From an uncultured Erysipelotrichaceae bacterium (GTDB lineage: Bacteria > Bacillota_I > Bacilli_A > Erysipelotrichales > Erysipelotrichaceae): DNA of 64,000 nt. Below are positions 1 to 9,316 of the stretch, one piece after another. Where the stretch lies: positions 1 through 64,000 of the forward strand of contig CALVFJ010000006.1 in assembly GCA_944326795.1 (NCBI GenBank). Direction: 5' to 3'. The stretch's first letter is position 1. The number at the start of each line of letters is the position of its first letter. The notes under the pieces were generated by a model, which had not been told where the DNA came from, ran no database searches, and saw nothing but the letters and a program-made list of their open reading frames with translations. Both the position numbers and the translations under genes were made by a program.

Positions 1-322
1 CAAATTTAACGATTTTTTTAGACAAATCTTCTCTAGACAATACCATGTCATAGTTTTTGGCAAGGAATTCATATCCGGTCATCTTTCTTGCTTTTACTTT
101 TAAAATATCCTCTTTATTTTCATCTTGAATTTTACTAAGTAGATCATTATTAATGATCCATGTTAAAAATATGGATATATGATTTACAGAATTTTCCCAT
201 ATCATTGATGTATCATGATCATTTAACATGTCTGGTTTTTTATCAGTACTATTTATGTAAATATCTAAAGCAGATTTCCACTGCCATTCTGCTTTATCTA
301 ATGTAAATTTATGTTTTGCCAT
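1..322 (-). CDS. Hypothetical protein, C-terminus cut by window edge
   Basis: An open frame starts at the ATG at 322 and runs 107 codons to the window edge without a stop. It begins MAKHKFTLDKAEWQWKSALD and is rich in Trp, Lys and Asp, with no signal peptide; one hydrophobic stretch (HISIFLTWII) lies near residues 48-57. A good Shine-Dalgarno (AAAAGGATG) sits about 8 bases upstream of the ATG. It follows the gene at 344-766 by only 21 bases, so the two are probably co-transcribed. I do not recognise the family. It could be a small soluble stress or immunity-type protein, but nothing seen proves that. Confidence 0.6.
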   Translation of the reverse strand, partial: MAKHKFTLDKAEWQWKSALDIYINSTDKKPDMLNDHDTSMIWENSVNHISIFLTWIINNDLLSKIQDENKEDILKVKARKMTGYEFLAKNYDMVLSREDLSKKIVKF

Positions 323-343
323 GATAAGTACATCCTTTTTATC

Positions 344-766
344 CTATGATTCATTTATTTCTTTCCAAGTTAATGAATAATCACCATCAGCATGAATAAA
401 ATTTGTGGTAAATAGAAATAGTTTTTGATCTTTTGTTGATATTTTTTGATAACTATGCTGATCATCGAATATAGCTAGTATTTTTTTATGTTTATCATAT
501 ATATTAATAGATAACTTACCTTTTTCTATATTTGAAACATAAGTAAATTTATAAGTCGAATCTGGTTTTAATCGAATCATCCTCTTTATATATCCATTAC
601 ATCTATTAAATCTTGCACCAAGACAATTTTTATTTTTTCCAATCCGTGGTGTTCCAACATAAAATAATGCAGATTTTATATTAATGATCAAATATCCCTT
701 AATATAAAGAAGATATATAATAGATCCTATAATAACAAAAATAAATACTATATATTCAGCTTTCAT
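344..766 (-). CDS. Hypothetical single-pass membrane protein
   Basis: 140 residues. Residues 4-24 form one hydrophobic segment (start MKAEYIVFIFVIIGS), followed by a short basic stretch and a beta-rich C-terminal part with many Lys and Tyr, suggesting a membrane-anchored domain. A conserved-looking block (RFNRCNGYIKRMIRLKPDS) lies near residues 53-71. No family recognised. The SD is weak (AAAGAT). It precedes the truncated gene at 1-322 on the same strand. Base composition is more AT-rich than the neighbouring housekeeping genes. Confidence 0.55.
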   Translation of the reverse strand: MKAEYIVFIFVIIGSIIYLLYIKGYLIINIKSALFYVGTPRIGKNKNCLGARFNRCNGYIKRMIRLKPDSTYKFTYVSNIEKGKLSINIYDKHKKILAIFDDQHSYQKISTKDQKLFLFTTNFIHADGDYSLTWKEINES

Positions 767-792
767 AAAAATATCTTTATAATCTTTTTAAT

Positions 793-821
793 AGAATAAC
801 ATCTTGTATTATTAATAGCAA
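793..821 (-). promoter_or_regulatory. Probable sigma-A promoter for the 344-766 gene
   Basis: On the minus strand TTGCTA, a 17-base spacer and TATTCT with an extended TGn in front of the -10. Predicted start is roughly 20 bases upstream of the gene's ATG. The rest of the 767-925 gap shows only AT-rich sequence. Confidence 0.45.
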
Positions 822-925
822 TGATTAAATCAGCAATATCCCCTATTTTAAAGCGTTATACGGCTTTTTATCATGATATATCATCATTATATATCAAAAT
901 GCTTTTAAAACGGCTTATAAACACA

Positions 926-949
926 AAAAAAGACCTTTAAGGTCTTTTT
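926..949 (-). terminator. Intrinsic terminator ending the nusB-deoB-lipoprotein operon
   Basis: AAAAAGACC/GGTCTTTTT stem with a TTAA loop and T-runs on both sides, overlapping the lipoprotein stop codon. The symmetric T/A flanks would let it act on either strand. Confidence 0.85.
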
Positions 950-1520
950 ATTGTAGATCCATGCTTTCAAAGGTCTTGGTAAAAGTATCAACAGTATCTT
1001 TATCGCTCATTACAAACATGATATAACCATCTTTATATATAGCTTTTTTAGCATCTGCACTGACACAAATCCATTTATTAAGATCAGCATTTTCTTCAAT
1101 TTGTTTAGCTAGTTCTTTGCCATCGATATCATTATCCGTTATTTTCAATAGCACTAACGAATGTGGTATTGATGTGATCATTGGATCAGCACTTACTCCT
1201 TCGATACCTTCTTGATATGGTACAAAAGCATAGCTTTCAAATGAAGCTTCATCTAAGATATAGAATACATAATTCATCTGTTCAGGCAATGCTGCATACA
1301 ATTCTTTGGCAATAAGCTCTAATTGTTCATCAACCTTATCGCCATTAACAATAACGATGCCATCATCCGTAGTATTTCGGTCAATTACTGCATCATCAGT
1401 TGCTGGCGTAGTTGTTTCTGGGGTTGCTGTTGGTGTTTGAGTAGTAGTTGGTGTTTTATCATTGGTGGAACAACCAGCCAATAATAACAGTGATAAAGCT
1501 AAAATAAATATTTTTTTCAT
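948..1520 (-). CDS. Lipoprotein of unknown function
   Basis: 190 residues with a type II signal peptide: MKKIFILALSLLLLAGCS, lipobox LAGC, so Cys17 is the predicted lipidated residue. A Thr/Pro-rich linker (about 20-45) leads to a globular domain containing ELIAKELYAALPEQM and a C-terminal half that reads like the small DUF4358-type lipoproteins of Clostridia; that family assignment is only an impression. It sits 11 bases after deoB as the last gene of the operon, with SD AGAGGAA. Confidence 0.75.
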   Translation of the reverse strand: MKKIFILALSLLLLAGCSTNDKTPTTTQTPTATPETTTPATDDAVIDRNTTDDGIVIVNGDKVDEQLELIAKELYAALPEQMNYVFYILDEASFESYAFVPYQEGIEGVSADPMITSIPHSLVLLKITDNDIDGKELAKQIEENADLNKWICVSADAKKAIYKDGYIMFVMSDKDTVDTFTKTFESMDLQ

Positions 1521-1531
1521 AAATTCCTCTT

Positions 1532-2713
1532 TTATTTTAAATTGGCTAATAACGAATAGCCATAATTGGTAGCTGGAACTTCAAAGTTTTCAGCTATGGT
1601 CTGTCCTAAGCAAGCAAATGAATCACAAGTAGGCAATAAACCTCCGCCTGTAAACTGCGGGCTATACATGATCAATGGTACTAATTCACGCGTATGATCA
1701 CTACCCTTCCAAGTTGGATCATTGCCATGATCTGCACATACACATACTAGATCATCATGATGTAACTTTGTCATTAGCTTTCCTAATAACTCATCAAATT
1801 TTTCTAGTTCTTCCTTATATCCTTGCGGATTACGACGATGGCCCCATTTAGCATCAAAGTCTACTAGATTAACAAAGCATAAGCCAGTAAAATCTTGATC
1901 AGCGATCTCTATGGTCTGTTCCATGCCGTGTACGCTAGATTTTGATTTATATGCTTCGGTAATTCCTTCCGCAACAAAGATATCATTGATCTTACCTACA
2001 CTGATGACATCATATCCATGATCCTTCAGACTATTTAATACGGTATAACCAAATGGTTTTAAAGCTAGGTCATGGCGATTAGCCGTCCGTACGAAAGCAC
2101 CTTTTTTGTCGCCAATAAATGGTCTAGCAATGATCCTGCCTACTTTCCATTCTGGCTTCATGGTTATTTCTCTGGCAATCTCACAGCAGCGATATAATTC
2201 GTCAAGCCCAAAAATTTCTTCATGAGCAGCTATCTGTAAAACGCTATCAGCACTGGTATATACGATTATCTCCTTGGTCTTCATATGTCTTTCGCCTAAT
2301 TCATCCAGTATTTCAGTGCCACTGGCTGCTTTGTTACCAATTACCTTATATCCTGTTTTTGCTTCTAATTCATTGATCAGTTCATCCGGAAAGCCTGTTT
2401 CGGTAAAAGTAATGAAAGGTTCATCGATATATAATCCCATCATTTCCCAATGTCCGGTCATCGTATCTTTTCCTAAAGAAATTTCCTGCATCTTGGTATA
2501 ATAGCCTAATGGATTATCGACCTTTTCAACACCTTTGATATGGTGTAGATTGCCTAAACCTAATTTTTGTAAATTTTTAAGATCTAAACCATTGGTTGCA
2601 AGAGCCATATTTCCTAAAGTATCAGCTTTATCATCATCGTATTTATAAGAATCAAAAGCGCTACCTGCACCAACCGAATCGATAACGATAGTAAATACTC
2701 TTTTAAATTTCAT
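1532..2713 (-). CDS. deoB: Phosphopentomutase
   Basis: 393 residues, typical DeoB length. It interconverts ribose/deoxyribose 1- and 5-phosphates in nucleoside salvage in the cytosol. Family landmarks: N-terminal IDSVGAG with metal-ligand Asp12, the phosphothreonine block KDTMTGHWE (82-90), and the C-terminal metal motifs [10 protein letters not shown] and DHTRE. The start overlaps the xerD stop by four bases (ATGA), and a xerD-deoB pair is also found in B. subtilis (ripX-drm). No purine nucleoside phosphorylase gene follows here; a lipoprotein gene takes that position. Confidence 0.96.
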   Translation of the reverse strand: MKFKRVFTIVIDSVGAGSAFDSYKYDDDKADTLGNMALATNGLDLKNLQKLGLGNLHHIKGVEKVDNPLGYYTKMQEISLGKDTMTGHWEMMGLYIDEPFITFTETGFPDELINELEAKTGYKVIGNKAASGTEILDELGERHMKTKEIIVYTSADSVLQIAAHEEIFGLDELYRCCEIAREITMKPEWKVGRIIARPFIGDKKGAFVRTANRHDLALKPFGYTVLNSLKDHGYDVISVGKINDIFVAEGITEAYKSKSSVHGMEQTIEIADQDFTGLCFVNLVDFDAKWGHRRNPQGYKEELEKFDELLGKLMTKLHHDDLVCVCADHGNDPTWKGSDHTRELVPLIMYSPQFTGGGLLPTCDSFACLGQTIAENFEVPATNYGYSLLANLK

Positions 2714-3609
2714 TTCTTTTTTCCTTCCATTTCTTTGGGGTGAAAACGGCTGTAATTTTCAAATAGCCGCTTCTTTTCTACATGAGTGTAGATCTGCGTC
2801 GTTGAAATGTCTGCATGGCCTAAAAGCTCCTGAATGCTTCTAAGATCGCAGCCATTTTCTAAAAGGTGGGTCGCATATGTATGCCTTAGTTTGTGAGGAG
2901 TTATTTTTTTAGTAATATTAACTTTCTCACATACATATTTTAACATAGACTCTATATATTCACTACGAATATGATTTCCTTTTGGATTTATAAAAAAATA
3001 ATTAACCTTGTTTTTTGAAAAGATCGGACGAATGATGAAAAGATATTTTTTAAGGATCTCATTAGTTACTTCTGGAATAGGAACAATTCTTTCTTTTTGT
3101 CCTTTTCCTAGTACTCTTAAGATCTTGGTTTCAAGATCTACCTGAGATAAAGTAAGATCACATACTTCGCTCACTCGCAAACCGCAGCCGTAAATTATTT
3201 CTAACAACGCATGATCTAATATCCCTTTAGGACTTTCATCAAAATAATTCATTATGATCTCGATCTCTTTTAATGAGCAAAAAATCGGCAGCTGTTTTTC
3301 ACTTTTATGAACTTCGATATTAGCTGAAGGATCATGCATATCATATTTAAAGGAAATAAATTGATGAAAGGTCATGATCGCATTTGCTTTACGTGCTAAA
3401 GTTGAACTGGCATAACGCTCTTTGATCTTTAATATATATTCATTGATAAGGTCATAATTTACCATTTCAATATCTTCAATTTTATTATTAGTTAGAAAGG
3501 CAAGATAATCTTTGATATCTTTGGTGTATGCCTCAATGGTATTATGTGATTTAGGATCATTTATCGATATCTGTATCAAATATGCTTCAAATGCTTCCTT
3601 AATTTTCAT
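2710..3609 (-). CDS. xerD: Tyrosine recombinase XerD (chromosome dimer resolution)
   Basis: 299 residues. N-terminal SAM-like core-binding domain (about 1-100) and C-terminal catalytic domain with the full set R145, K169, H239-x-x-R242, H265 and nucleophile Y274 (YTHV). Length and the immediate deoB neighbour identify it as XerD, not an integrase of a mobile element. With XerC it would act at dif during cell division. The start lies 11 bases inside the 3' end of dinB, with SD AAAGGAA inside dinB. Confidence 0.9.
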   Translation of the reverse strand: MKIKEAFEAYLIQISINDPKSHNTIEAYTKDIKDYLAFLTNNKIEDIEMVNYDLINEYILKIKERYASSTLARKANAIMTFHQFISFKYDMHDPSANIEVHKSEKQLPIFCSLKEIEIIMNYFDESPKGILDHALLEIIYGCGLRVSEVCDLTLSQVDLETKILRVLGKGQKERIVPIPEVTNEILKKYLFIIRPIFSKNKVNYFFINPKGNHIRSEYIESMLKYVCEKVNITKKITPHKLRHTYATHLLENGCDLRSIQELLGHADISTTQIYTHVEKKRLFENYSRFHPKEMEGKKK

Positions 3610-4780
3610 TGGATTTTTCCTTTGTGATTTCTTTTGCTAAAAATAATTTTCCACCTAATTCTAACTGTTCATTTAATTGTTTGATCACAAGCTTGATATC
3701 ATCATGATAATCATTTTCATCAAAGATATTAAGCTGTAAATTAAGATTATCGATATCCTTGATATCTTGGATGCTTACCCCTAACAATCTAATAGGAATA
3801 TCATTATATACGCCATCAAATAATTCCATGGCATATTCAAAAATATCGCTTTGACGATAAATATAACGATCTATCTTCTTAGAACGCACGATTGATTTAA
3901 AATCATAATACTTTACAGTAATAGAAATAATGTTTCCAGCCATCCTGGCATCATGTAGCTTTGTAGATAAGCTACGGGTCAAAGATGTAAAGACACCTTT
4001 TATTTCTTGATAATCACTGATATCTTCTAAAAGGGTAACTGATTGTCCCATAGATTTAGCGATAGCATTGCTGATTAATTCTTCATTATCTTTTCCATGG
4101 GCTTTAGCTAGAAGTATTTCAGTATTTTTTCCAAAGATCAAGCGCAATTGATTGATATCAGGATAATTAGCAAGATCACCAATGGTATTGATCCCTAATG
4201 CTTTGACATAAGGTAAAGTTTTTTGCCCAATCCCGCGCATTTCTTTAATATCTAAAGGCCATAACTTAGTAGGAACTTCTGATATTCGTAATACGGTAAT
4301 GCCCATGGGTTTTTTCATATCTGATGCCATTTTTGCGAGAAATTTATTTGGAGCAACACCGATCGAGCATTTCAAACCATATAGCTGTAGCAATTCTTTT
4401 TGAATACGCCAAGCTAGATCTAAAGGGTATTTATATTTTTTAATAGCATCGCTCATATCTGCATAGCATTCATCGATCGATACCTGTTCAACGATATTTG
4501 AATGTTGTTTGATATATGAAATGAACTTATGCGATAATTCTTCATAATATTCATAATTGCCATGAACGATGATAAGATCTTTACAACGTTTTTTCGCCTC
4601 TTGAATGCTCATGGCACTATGTATACCAAAAGCCCTAGCTTCATATGAGCAAGTACTAACTACGCTGCGGCGCGTCGAACCAGCAACAGCTAATGGCTTA
4701 TTTGCAAGAGCTGGATTTAATAAGATCTCAGCATTAGCAAAAAAAGCATTAAGGTCGATATGAAATATTACCCTTCCCAT
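3599..4780 (-). CDS. dinB: DNA polymerase IV (Y-family translesion polymerase)
   Basis: 393 residues. Catalytic carboxylates are D9 (HIDLNAFF) and D103/E104 (SIDECYAD). The N-terminus resembles B. subtilis YqjH/PolY1 more than E. coli DinB. Near the C-terminus QLNIF (349-353) looks like a sliding-clamp binding peptide, expected for Pol IV. It overlaps recN by 13 bases and xerD by 11, so translation is likely coupled; no strong SD precedes its own ATG. Confidence 0.9.
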   Translation of the reverse strand: MGRVIFHIDLNAFFANAEILLNPALANKPLAVAGSTRRSVVSTCSYEARAFGIHSAMSIQEAKKRCKDLIIVHGNYEYYEELSHKFISYIKQHSNIVEQVSIDECYADMSDAIKKYKYPLDLAWRIQKELLQLYGLKCSIGVAPNKFLAKMASDMKKPMGITVLRISEVPTKLWPLDIKEMRGIGQKTLPYVKALGINTIGDLANYPDINQLRLIFGKNTEILLAKAHGKDNEELISNAIAKSMGQSVTLLEDISDYQEIKGVFTSLTRSLSTKLHDARMAGNIISITVKYYDFKSIVRSKKIDRYIYRQSDIFEYAMELFDGVYNDIPIRLLGVSIQDIKDIDNLNLQLNIFDENDYHDDIKLVIKQLNEQLELGGKLFLAKEITKEKSNEN

Positions 4781-6399
4781 GATTGATTGCTTTCTAGCAA
4801 TGCTTGGGCGGCAGACAATCCAGCATCGTCTATCTTGCCATTAGCCATCAAAGCTAATTCATTGATCCTTTGGTTCTTGTTCAAAGATATGACACTAGTA
4901 ACGGTCGTGTCATCTTTGGTCGTTTTGATAACCTTATATTGATGATTAGCATAGCTTGCGACTATTGGCAGATGAGTTATGGCAAAAACTTGAATGGTTT
5001 TGCTTAGATACTTCATCTTTTGAGCTATAGCAGCTGCTACTTGTCCGCTAACCCCAGTATCGATCTCATCAAAAATGATCGTTTCAACATTGGTTAGCTT
5101 GGCAAAAATAACCTTTAATCCTAACATCAAGCGGGAAAGTTCCCCGCCACTTGCCGTTTTATGCAAAGGTTTTAGATCTTCACCTGCATTCATGGCAATA
5201 TAGAACTCTACATTATCGATGCCTTTAGAAGACGGATTGCTTTCTTCGATCATGATCTTGAAACGTGCATTATTCAGCATTAGATCCTTTAGATTTGCAA
5301 TAACTTGTTCTTCTAATTCTTTAGCTTTCTTAACTCTTAAAGCATGTAATTTTTTAGCATCTTCCAAAAAAAGCGCGTAAGCTTCATTCACTTCTGCCTG
5401 TCTTTGGGTTAGATGATCCTGACGATTATTGATCATATCAACTTTTTCGATCAATTGTGTACGATATGTCAATATTTCTTCAACGCTGCGATTATATTTA
5501 TGCTTTAGTTTATTGATAAGAAACAATCGTTCTTCTACATGATTAATCGTATCTTCATCTATATTAAAATCATGAATATAATTATCCAACTGTTCCATTA
5601 CATCTTCGATATTTATAATAGCTGAGCTAAGCGTATTGTCTAAATCATCCATCTTGAAACTACGAAATAATTTTTGGACCTCATATAAGCCAGGATAAAG
5701 GCTATCATCATATATATGCTTGATGGTTTCATATTTGGCTAAATTATTTTTTATTGCTTTATATCCTTCTTCTTTTTGTTTTAGCTCATATTCTTCATTC
5801 GGATCAAGATGTGCTGATGTTATTTCATCGATGATAAATTGATAATAATCGATATCTTGCTCATTGAAGCTTTGATTTATATCATCTTGTAATTGTTTAT
5901 TTAATTGGTAGTAATGCTGATAACTTTTCTTTACATCTTGATTTAACTTATCATCCATATACTGATCCAAAAGATCTATATGTTTGTTTTTATTTAATAA
6001 ATACTGATTATCATGCTGAGAGTGGATATCAATGATATCACCCAAGCATTCATTGACCAATAAACCATTAACGACACGATTATTCAAACGATAGACGCTT
6101 TTGCCATCGATCTTGATCTCACGGGTTATCATGATCGTTTCATCATAATCCAATCCAGCTTCTTCTAAGATCTTGCCCATATTATAATCAATATCAAATA
6201 CTCCTTGGATGATTGCTTTATCTTTACCTTTCTTGATCAAACTGCTATTCGCTTTTTTTCTTGAAAGCAAGCTTATTGCATCAATTATAATGGATTTTCC
6301 TGCTCCGGTTTCACCAGTTAAAACATTAAAACCACCTTCAAAATCAATAGAAAGCTCATCAACCAGAATAAAATTTTTGATATATAGATTTCTAAGCAT
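4768..6399 (-). CDS. recN: DNA repair protein RecN
   Basis: 543 residues, SMC-like. Walker A GETGAGKS at 29-36, long coiled-coil arms in the middle (about 150-370), and a C-terminal signature (ASGGELSRL) with Walker B (IIFDEIDTG). It acts early in double-strand break repair with RecA. It lies six bases after dxs with SD AGAGGTGA. In B. subtilis tlyA (yqxC) and argR (ahrC) separate dxs and recN; they are absent here. Confidence 0.95.
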   Translation of the reverse strand: MLRNLYIKNFILVDELSIDFEGGFNVLTGETGAGKSIIIDAISLLSRKKANSSLIKKGKDKAIIQGVFDIDYNMGKILEEAGLDYDETIMITREIKIDGKSVYRLNNRVVNGLLVNECLGDIIDIHSQHDNQYLLNKNKHIDLLDQYMDDKLNQDVKKSYQHYYQLNKQLQDDINQSFNEQDIDYYQFIIDEITSAHLDPNEEYELKQKEEGYKAIKNNLAKYETIKHIYDDSLYPGLYEVQKLFRSFKMDDLDNTLSSAIINIEDVMEQLDNYIHDFNIDEDTINHVEERLFLINKLKHKYNRSVEEILTYRTQLIEKVDMINNRQDHLTQRQAEVNEAYALFLEDAKKLHALRVKKAKELEEQVIANLKDLMLNNARFKIMIEESNPSSKGIDNVEFYIAMNAGEDLKPLHKTASGGELSRLMLGLKVIFAKLTNVETIIFDEIDTGVSGQVAAAIAQKMKYLSKTIQVFAITHLPIVASYANHQYKVIKTTKDDTTVTSVISLNKNQRINELALMANGKIDDAGLSAAQALLESNQSWEG

Positions 6400-6405
6400 A
6401 AACGA

Positions 6406-8268
6406 TCACCTCTTTAATAAATCATCGATCCTTGCAAATAAATGATTGATATCAATTTCTTGCTCTTTACGCAGCAAGCTATTTGCGCCAAAAGTAACAT
6501 AATTATCTTTGATACCTATTCTTTCGATATCCAGCTTTAGTTGATGATCACAAGCAAATTCTAAGATAGCGCTGCTTAAACCACCTGCTAGCATATCTGT
6601 CTCATAGATTAAGATCTTCACGTTTTCTTTAGCAATTTTCTCAAGCATCTTAGCATCTATCGGTTTAAAAAAGCGACAGTTTATTACCATGATAGGTAAT
6701 TTGTTGATTTCGATCTTGTGCGTAATTTTATCTACATCGTCACCATAAGTCAAAATAATAAGCTTATGATCGTTGATTGATCCATGTTTTGTCCACGTTC
6801 CGATCTCGATCTTTTCCATGGTTGTCTCCTTATAAGCAATTGAACCTCTTGGATATCTAATTGCAAAAGGATGATCATTTGCAAATGCGGTAAATAACAT
6901 ATCTCCAGCTTCTTTAGCATCTTTAGGCTGAGCTAAGATAATATTGGGAATTGGTCTTAAAATTCCAATATCAAACACTCCATGATGCGTATCGCCATCA
7001 TTTCCAACCAACCCTGCGCGATCGATGCCGATAACTACCGGAAGATCCATCCGACAGATATCATGATTGATCTGATCATAGCAACGTTGCAAAAAACTAG
7101 AATAAATTGCTAAAAATGGTCTTTTACCGCTAAGAGCTAAGCTTGCCGCAAAAGTTGCTGCATGTTCTTCTGCAATACCGCAGTCAAAACTTCTAAAAGG
7201 ATATTTTGTAAAAAACTTTTCTAATTTGCTGCCAGCTATCATCGCTGGGGTCAAGCATAAAATATCTTCGTTATTATCAGCAAGTTTTAAGACATCATCA
7301 GCGATGATCGCTGACCATGATTTACAATTCGCTGGTGTACTATTTAAAAATTTACCTGTTGCAGGGTTAAAAGGTCCGATACCATGCCATATGCCATCGA
7401 TATCATCTTCACACGGCAAATATCCTTTGCCCTTTTTGGTAATTACATGCACAACGATCGGACCATCATGTTTTTTGGCCGTTTCTAAAGCTGGGATCAA
7501 TTCTTTAAGATTATGACCATTTACTGGGCCTAGATATTCAATATCAAATTCTTTAAAAATGCCATAATCAATAACGGATTCTTTGAAATAATCTTTAAAG
7601 TTGGTCAATCCGTTTAATACCACCTTACCTACTTCATTACGAGATAAAGAACGTTTCATATTTTCTTTGATCTGATTATAGCTTTTGTCGCTTCTTAGAT
7701 GAGTAAAGCTACGGGATAAGGCACCGACATTTTTGCTGATCGACATGTTATTATCATTAAATATTATCACACAACGGCGTTTTTCCTCACCAATCTCATT
7801 TAACGCTTCCAAGCTCATCCCACTGCTCAAAGCCCCATCTCCAATAACCGGAACAACACAATAATCTTTGCCATCAAGATCTCTAGCAATGCACATTCCT
7901 AAAGCTGCACTCAAAGAAGTCGAGCTATGTCCGGCTTCCCATACATCATGAATGCTTTCTGAACGCTTTTGAAAGCCACTAAGGCCATGATATTGGCGTA
8001 ACTGATCAAACTGACTAGCCCGTCCGGTCAAGATCTTATGAACATAGCTTTGATGCCCTACATCAAAAAAGATCTTATCATTAGGTGAATCAAAAACACG
8101 ATGTAAAGCGATCGTAAGCTCAACAACCCCTAGATTACTAGCTAAATGACCACCAGTCTTGCTGATAGCATCAATTAGATAACTGCGGATATCCAAAGCA
8201 AGATCATTTAGCTGCTTATAATTTAAATCTTTTAAAAATTTAGGATCATTGATATCTTTTACGTTCAT
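6406..8268 (-). CDS. dxs: 1-deoxy-D-xylulose-5-phosphate synthase
   Basis: 620 residues. It condenses pyruvate with glyceraldehyde 3-phosphate in the first step of the MEP isoprenoid pathway using thiamine diphosphate. Landmarks: HxxSNLG-like N-terminus (GGHLASNLGVVELT), TPP motif GDGALSSGMSLEALN, KGKGY loop, and transketolase-like GIAEEHA and RAGLVGNDGDTHHG segments. Strong SD AGGAGG. It lies directly after the prenyl transferase gene, so precursor supply and chain elongation are co-expressed. Confidence 0.96.
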   Translation of the reverse strand: MNVKDINDPKFLKDLNYKQLNDLALDIRSYLIDAISKTGGHLASNLGVVELTIALHRVFDSPNDKIFFDVGHQSYVHKILTGRASQFDQLRQYHGLSGFQKRSESIHDVWEAGHSSTSLSAALGMCIARDLDGKDYCVVPVIGDGALSSGMSLEALNEIGEEKRRCVIIFNDNNMSISKNVGALSRSFTHLRSDKSYNQIKENMKRSLSRNEVGKVVLNGLTNFKDYFKESVIDYGIFKEFDIEYLGPVNGHNLKELIPALETAKKHDGPIVVHVITKKGKGYLPCEDDIDGIWHGIGPFNPATGKFLNSTPANCKSWSAIIADDVLKLADNNEDILCLTPAMIAGSKLEKFFTKYPFRSFDCGIAEEHAATFAASLALSGKRPFLAIYSSFLQRCYDQINHDICRMDLPVVIGIDRAGLVGNDGDTHHGVFDIGILRPIPNIILAQPKDAKEAGDMLFTAFANDHPFAIRYPRGSIAYKETTMEKIEIGTWTKHGSINDHKLIILTYGDDVDKITHKIEINKLPIMVINCRFFKPIDAKMLEKIAKENVKILIYETDMLAGGLSSAILEFACDHQLKLDIERIGIKDNYVTFGANSLLRKEQEIDINHLFARIDDLLKR

Positions 8269-8279
8269 GCTAGCGCCTC

Positions 8280-9116
8280 CTAATTTTTGCGTACTTTTAA
8301 TTTATCGATAATAGCATTCAAAAAAGTGTTATCGAAGTCTTGAATATCATCTAAACGTTTTTTTACGTTATCATATAAACTATCCATCATTGCTGCAGCT
8401 TTTTCTACAGGCATCAAACGACAGATATTTTGTTTATTATTTTCTAGATCACTGTTGCTTTTTCCTAAAGTTTCTTCATTGCTAGTCACATCTAAGATAT
8501 CATCTTGGATCTGAAACGCAAGTCCTAGCATCAAACCAATTTCATGCCAAGTTTTTGCATCATCATATTTTTCAGCAGCATAGCAGCCCATGATCAAAGG
8601 ACATGCTAAAAGACAGCCAGTCTTATTAAAATGGATCTTTTTAATTAAATTTAGATCTAGATCTAGATTTTCAGCTTTTAGATCAAGCTCCTGTCCATAG
8701 ATCATCCCTGCGGCTCCACTGTATTGTGATAGAGCACGGGTGCAATAACTATTTATCTTATAGCTGTCAGTAGCACTAGATGTAAGATAAAATGCTTGAG
8801 TCAAAAGAGCATCACCAGCAAGGATCGCCGTTGCTTCGTCATACGCAATATGACAAGTTGGTCTTCCTCGACGTAACTGATCATCATCCATTGCCGGCAG
8901 ATCATCGTGGATCAATGAATATGTATGAACCATTTCGATGGCACATGCTAATTTATCAACGATCCTAGGATCAATACCATACCCTCTTGCTACGGCATAG
9001 ATCAATTTTGGCCTGATTCTTTTTCCTTTGCCATTTAAGGCATAAAGTGCAGCTTCTTTAACAGTTGAAGAAGGAAGGTTATCCATATTTTGAATCAAAA
9101 GATCTTCAAATTTCAT
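8280..9116 (-). CDS. ispA: Polyprenyl (farnesyl/geranylgeranyl) diphosphate synthase
   Basis: 278 residues, trans-isoprenyl diphosphate synthase fold. First Asp-rich motif HDDLPAMDDD (D71-D79) with following RRGRPT, second motif QIQDDILD. The insertion between the two Asp pairs of the first motif is typical of bacterial FPP synthases; chain length cannot be set from sequence alone. It overlaps xseB by four bases. Confidence 0.93.
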   Translation of the reverse strand: MKFEDLLIQNMDNLPSSTVKEAALYALNGKGKRIRPKLIYAVARGYGIDPRIVDKLACAIEMVHTYSLIHDDLPAMDDDQLRRGRPTCHIAYDEATAILAGDALLTQAFYLTSSATDSYKINSYCTRALSQYSGAAGMIYGQELDLKAENLDLDLNLIKKIHFNKTGCLLACPLIMGCYAAEKYDDAKTWHEIGLMLGLAFQIQDDILDVTSNEETLGKSNSDLENNKQNICRLMPVEKAAAMMDSLYDNVKKRLDDIQDFDNTFLNAIIDKLKVRKN

Positions 9117-9316
9117 GCTTCATTTTCCTCCTTATCACATAGTTCATGAATTTTTAGTTCAAATTCCTTTAATTGTTTTTCGCAATCATTAGCTAAATGA
9201 AGACCTTCTTCAAAAACAGCTAAAGTTTGATCTAAAGATAATTCATTTTTTTCTAATTGATTGACAATTTCATCTAGTCGTTTCATTGCTTGTTCAAATG
9301 TCGGTTTATTCGTCAT
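9113..9316 (-). CDS. xseB: Exodeoxyribonuclease VII small subunit
   Basis: 67 residues, usual length. The family pattern is clear: FEQAMKRLDEIVNQLE, then LSLDQTLAVFEEG and the helix ending in KELEL-like sequence. It partners XseA in degrading single-stranded DNA. It overlaps xseA by 11 bases and ispA by four. Confidence 0.95.
   Translation of the reverse strand: MTNKPTFEQAMKRLDEIVNQLEKNELSLDQTLAVFEEGLHLANDCEKQLKEFELKIHELCDKEENEA

Noticed and set aside
2710-3609. Tyrosine recombinase as integrase of a mobile element
   Set aside because: XerD length, complete catalytic set, deoB neighbour and full embedding in a housekeeping operon; no att repeats or cargo.
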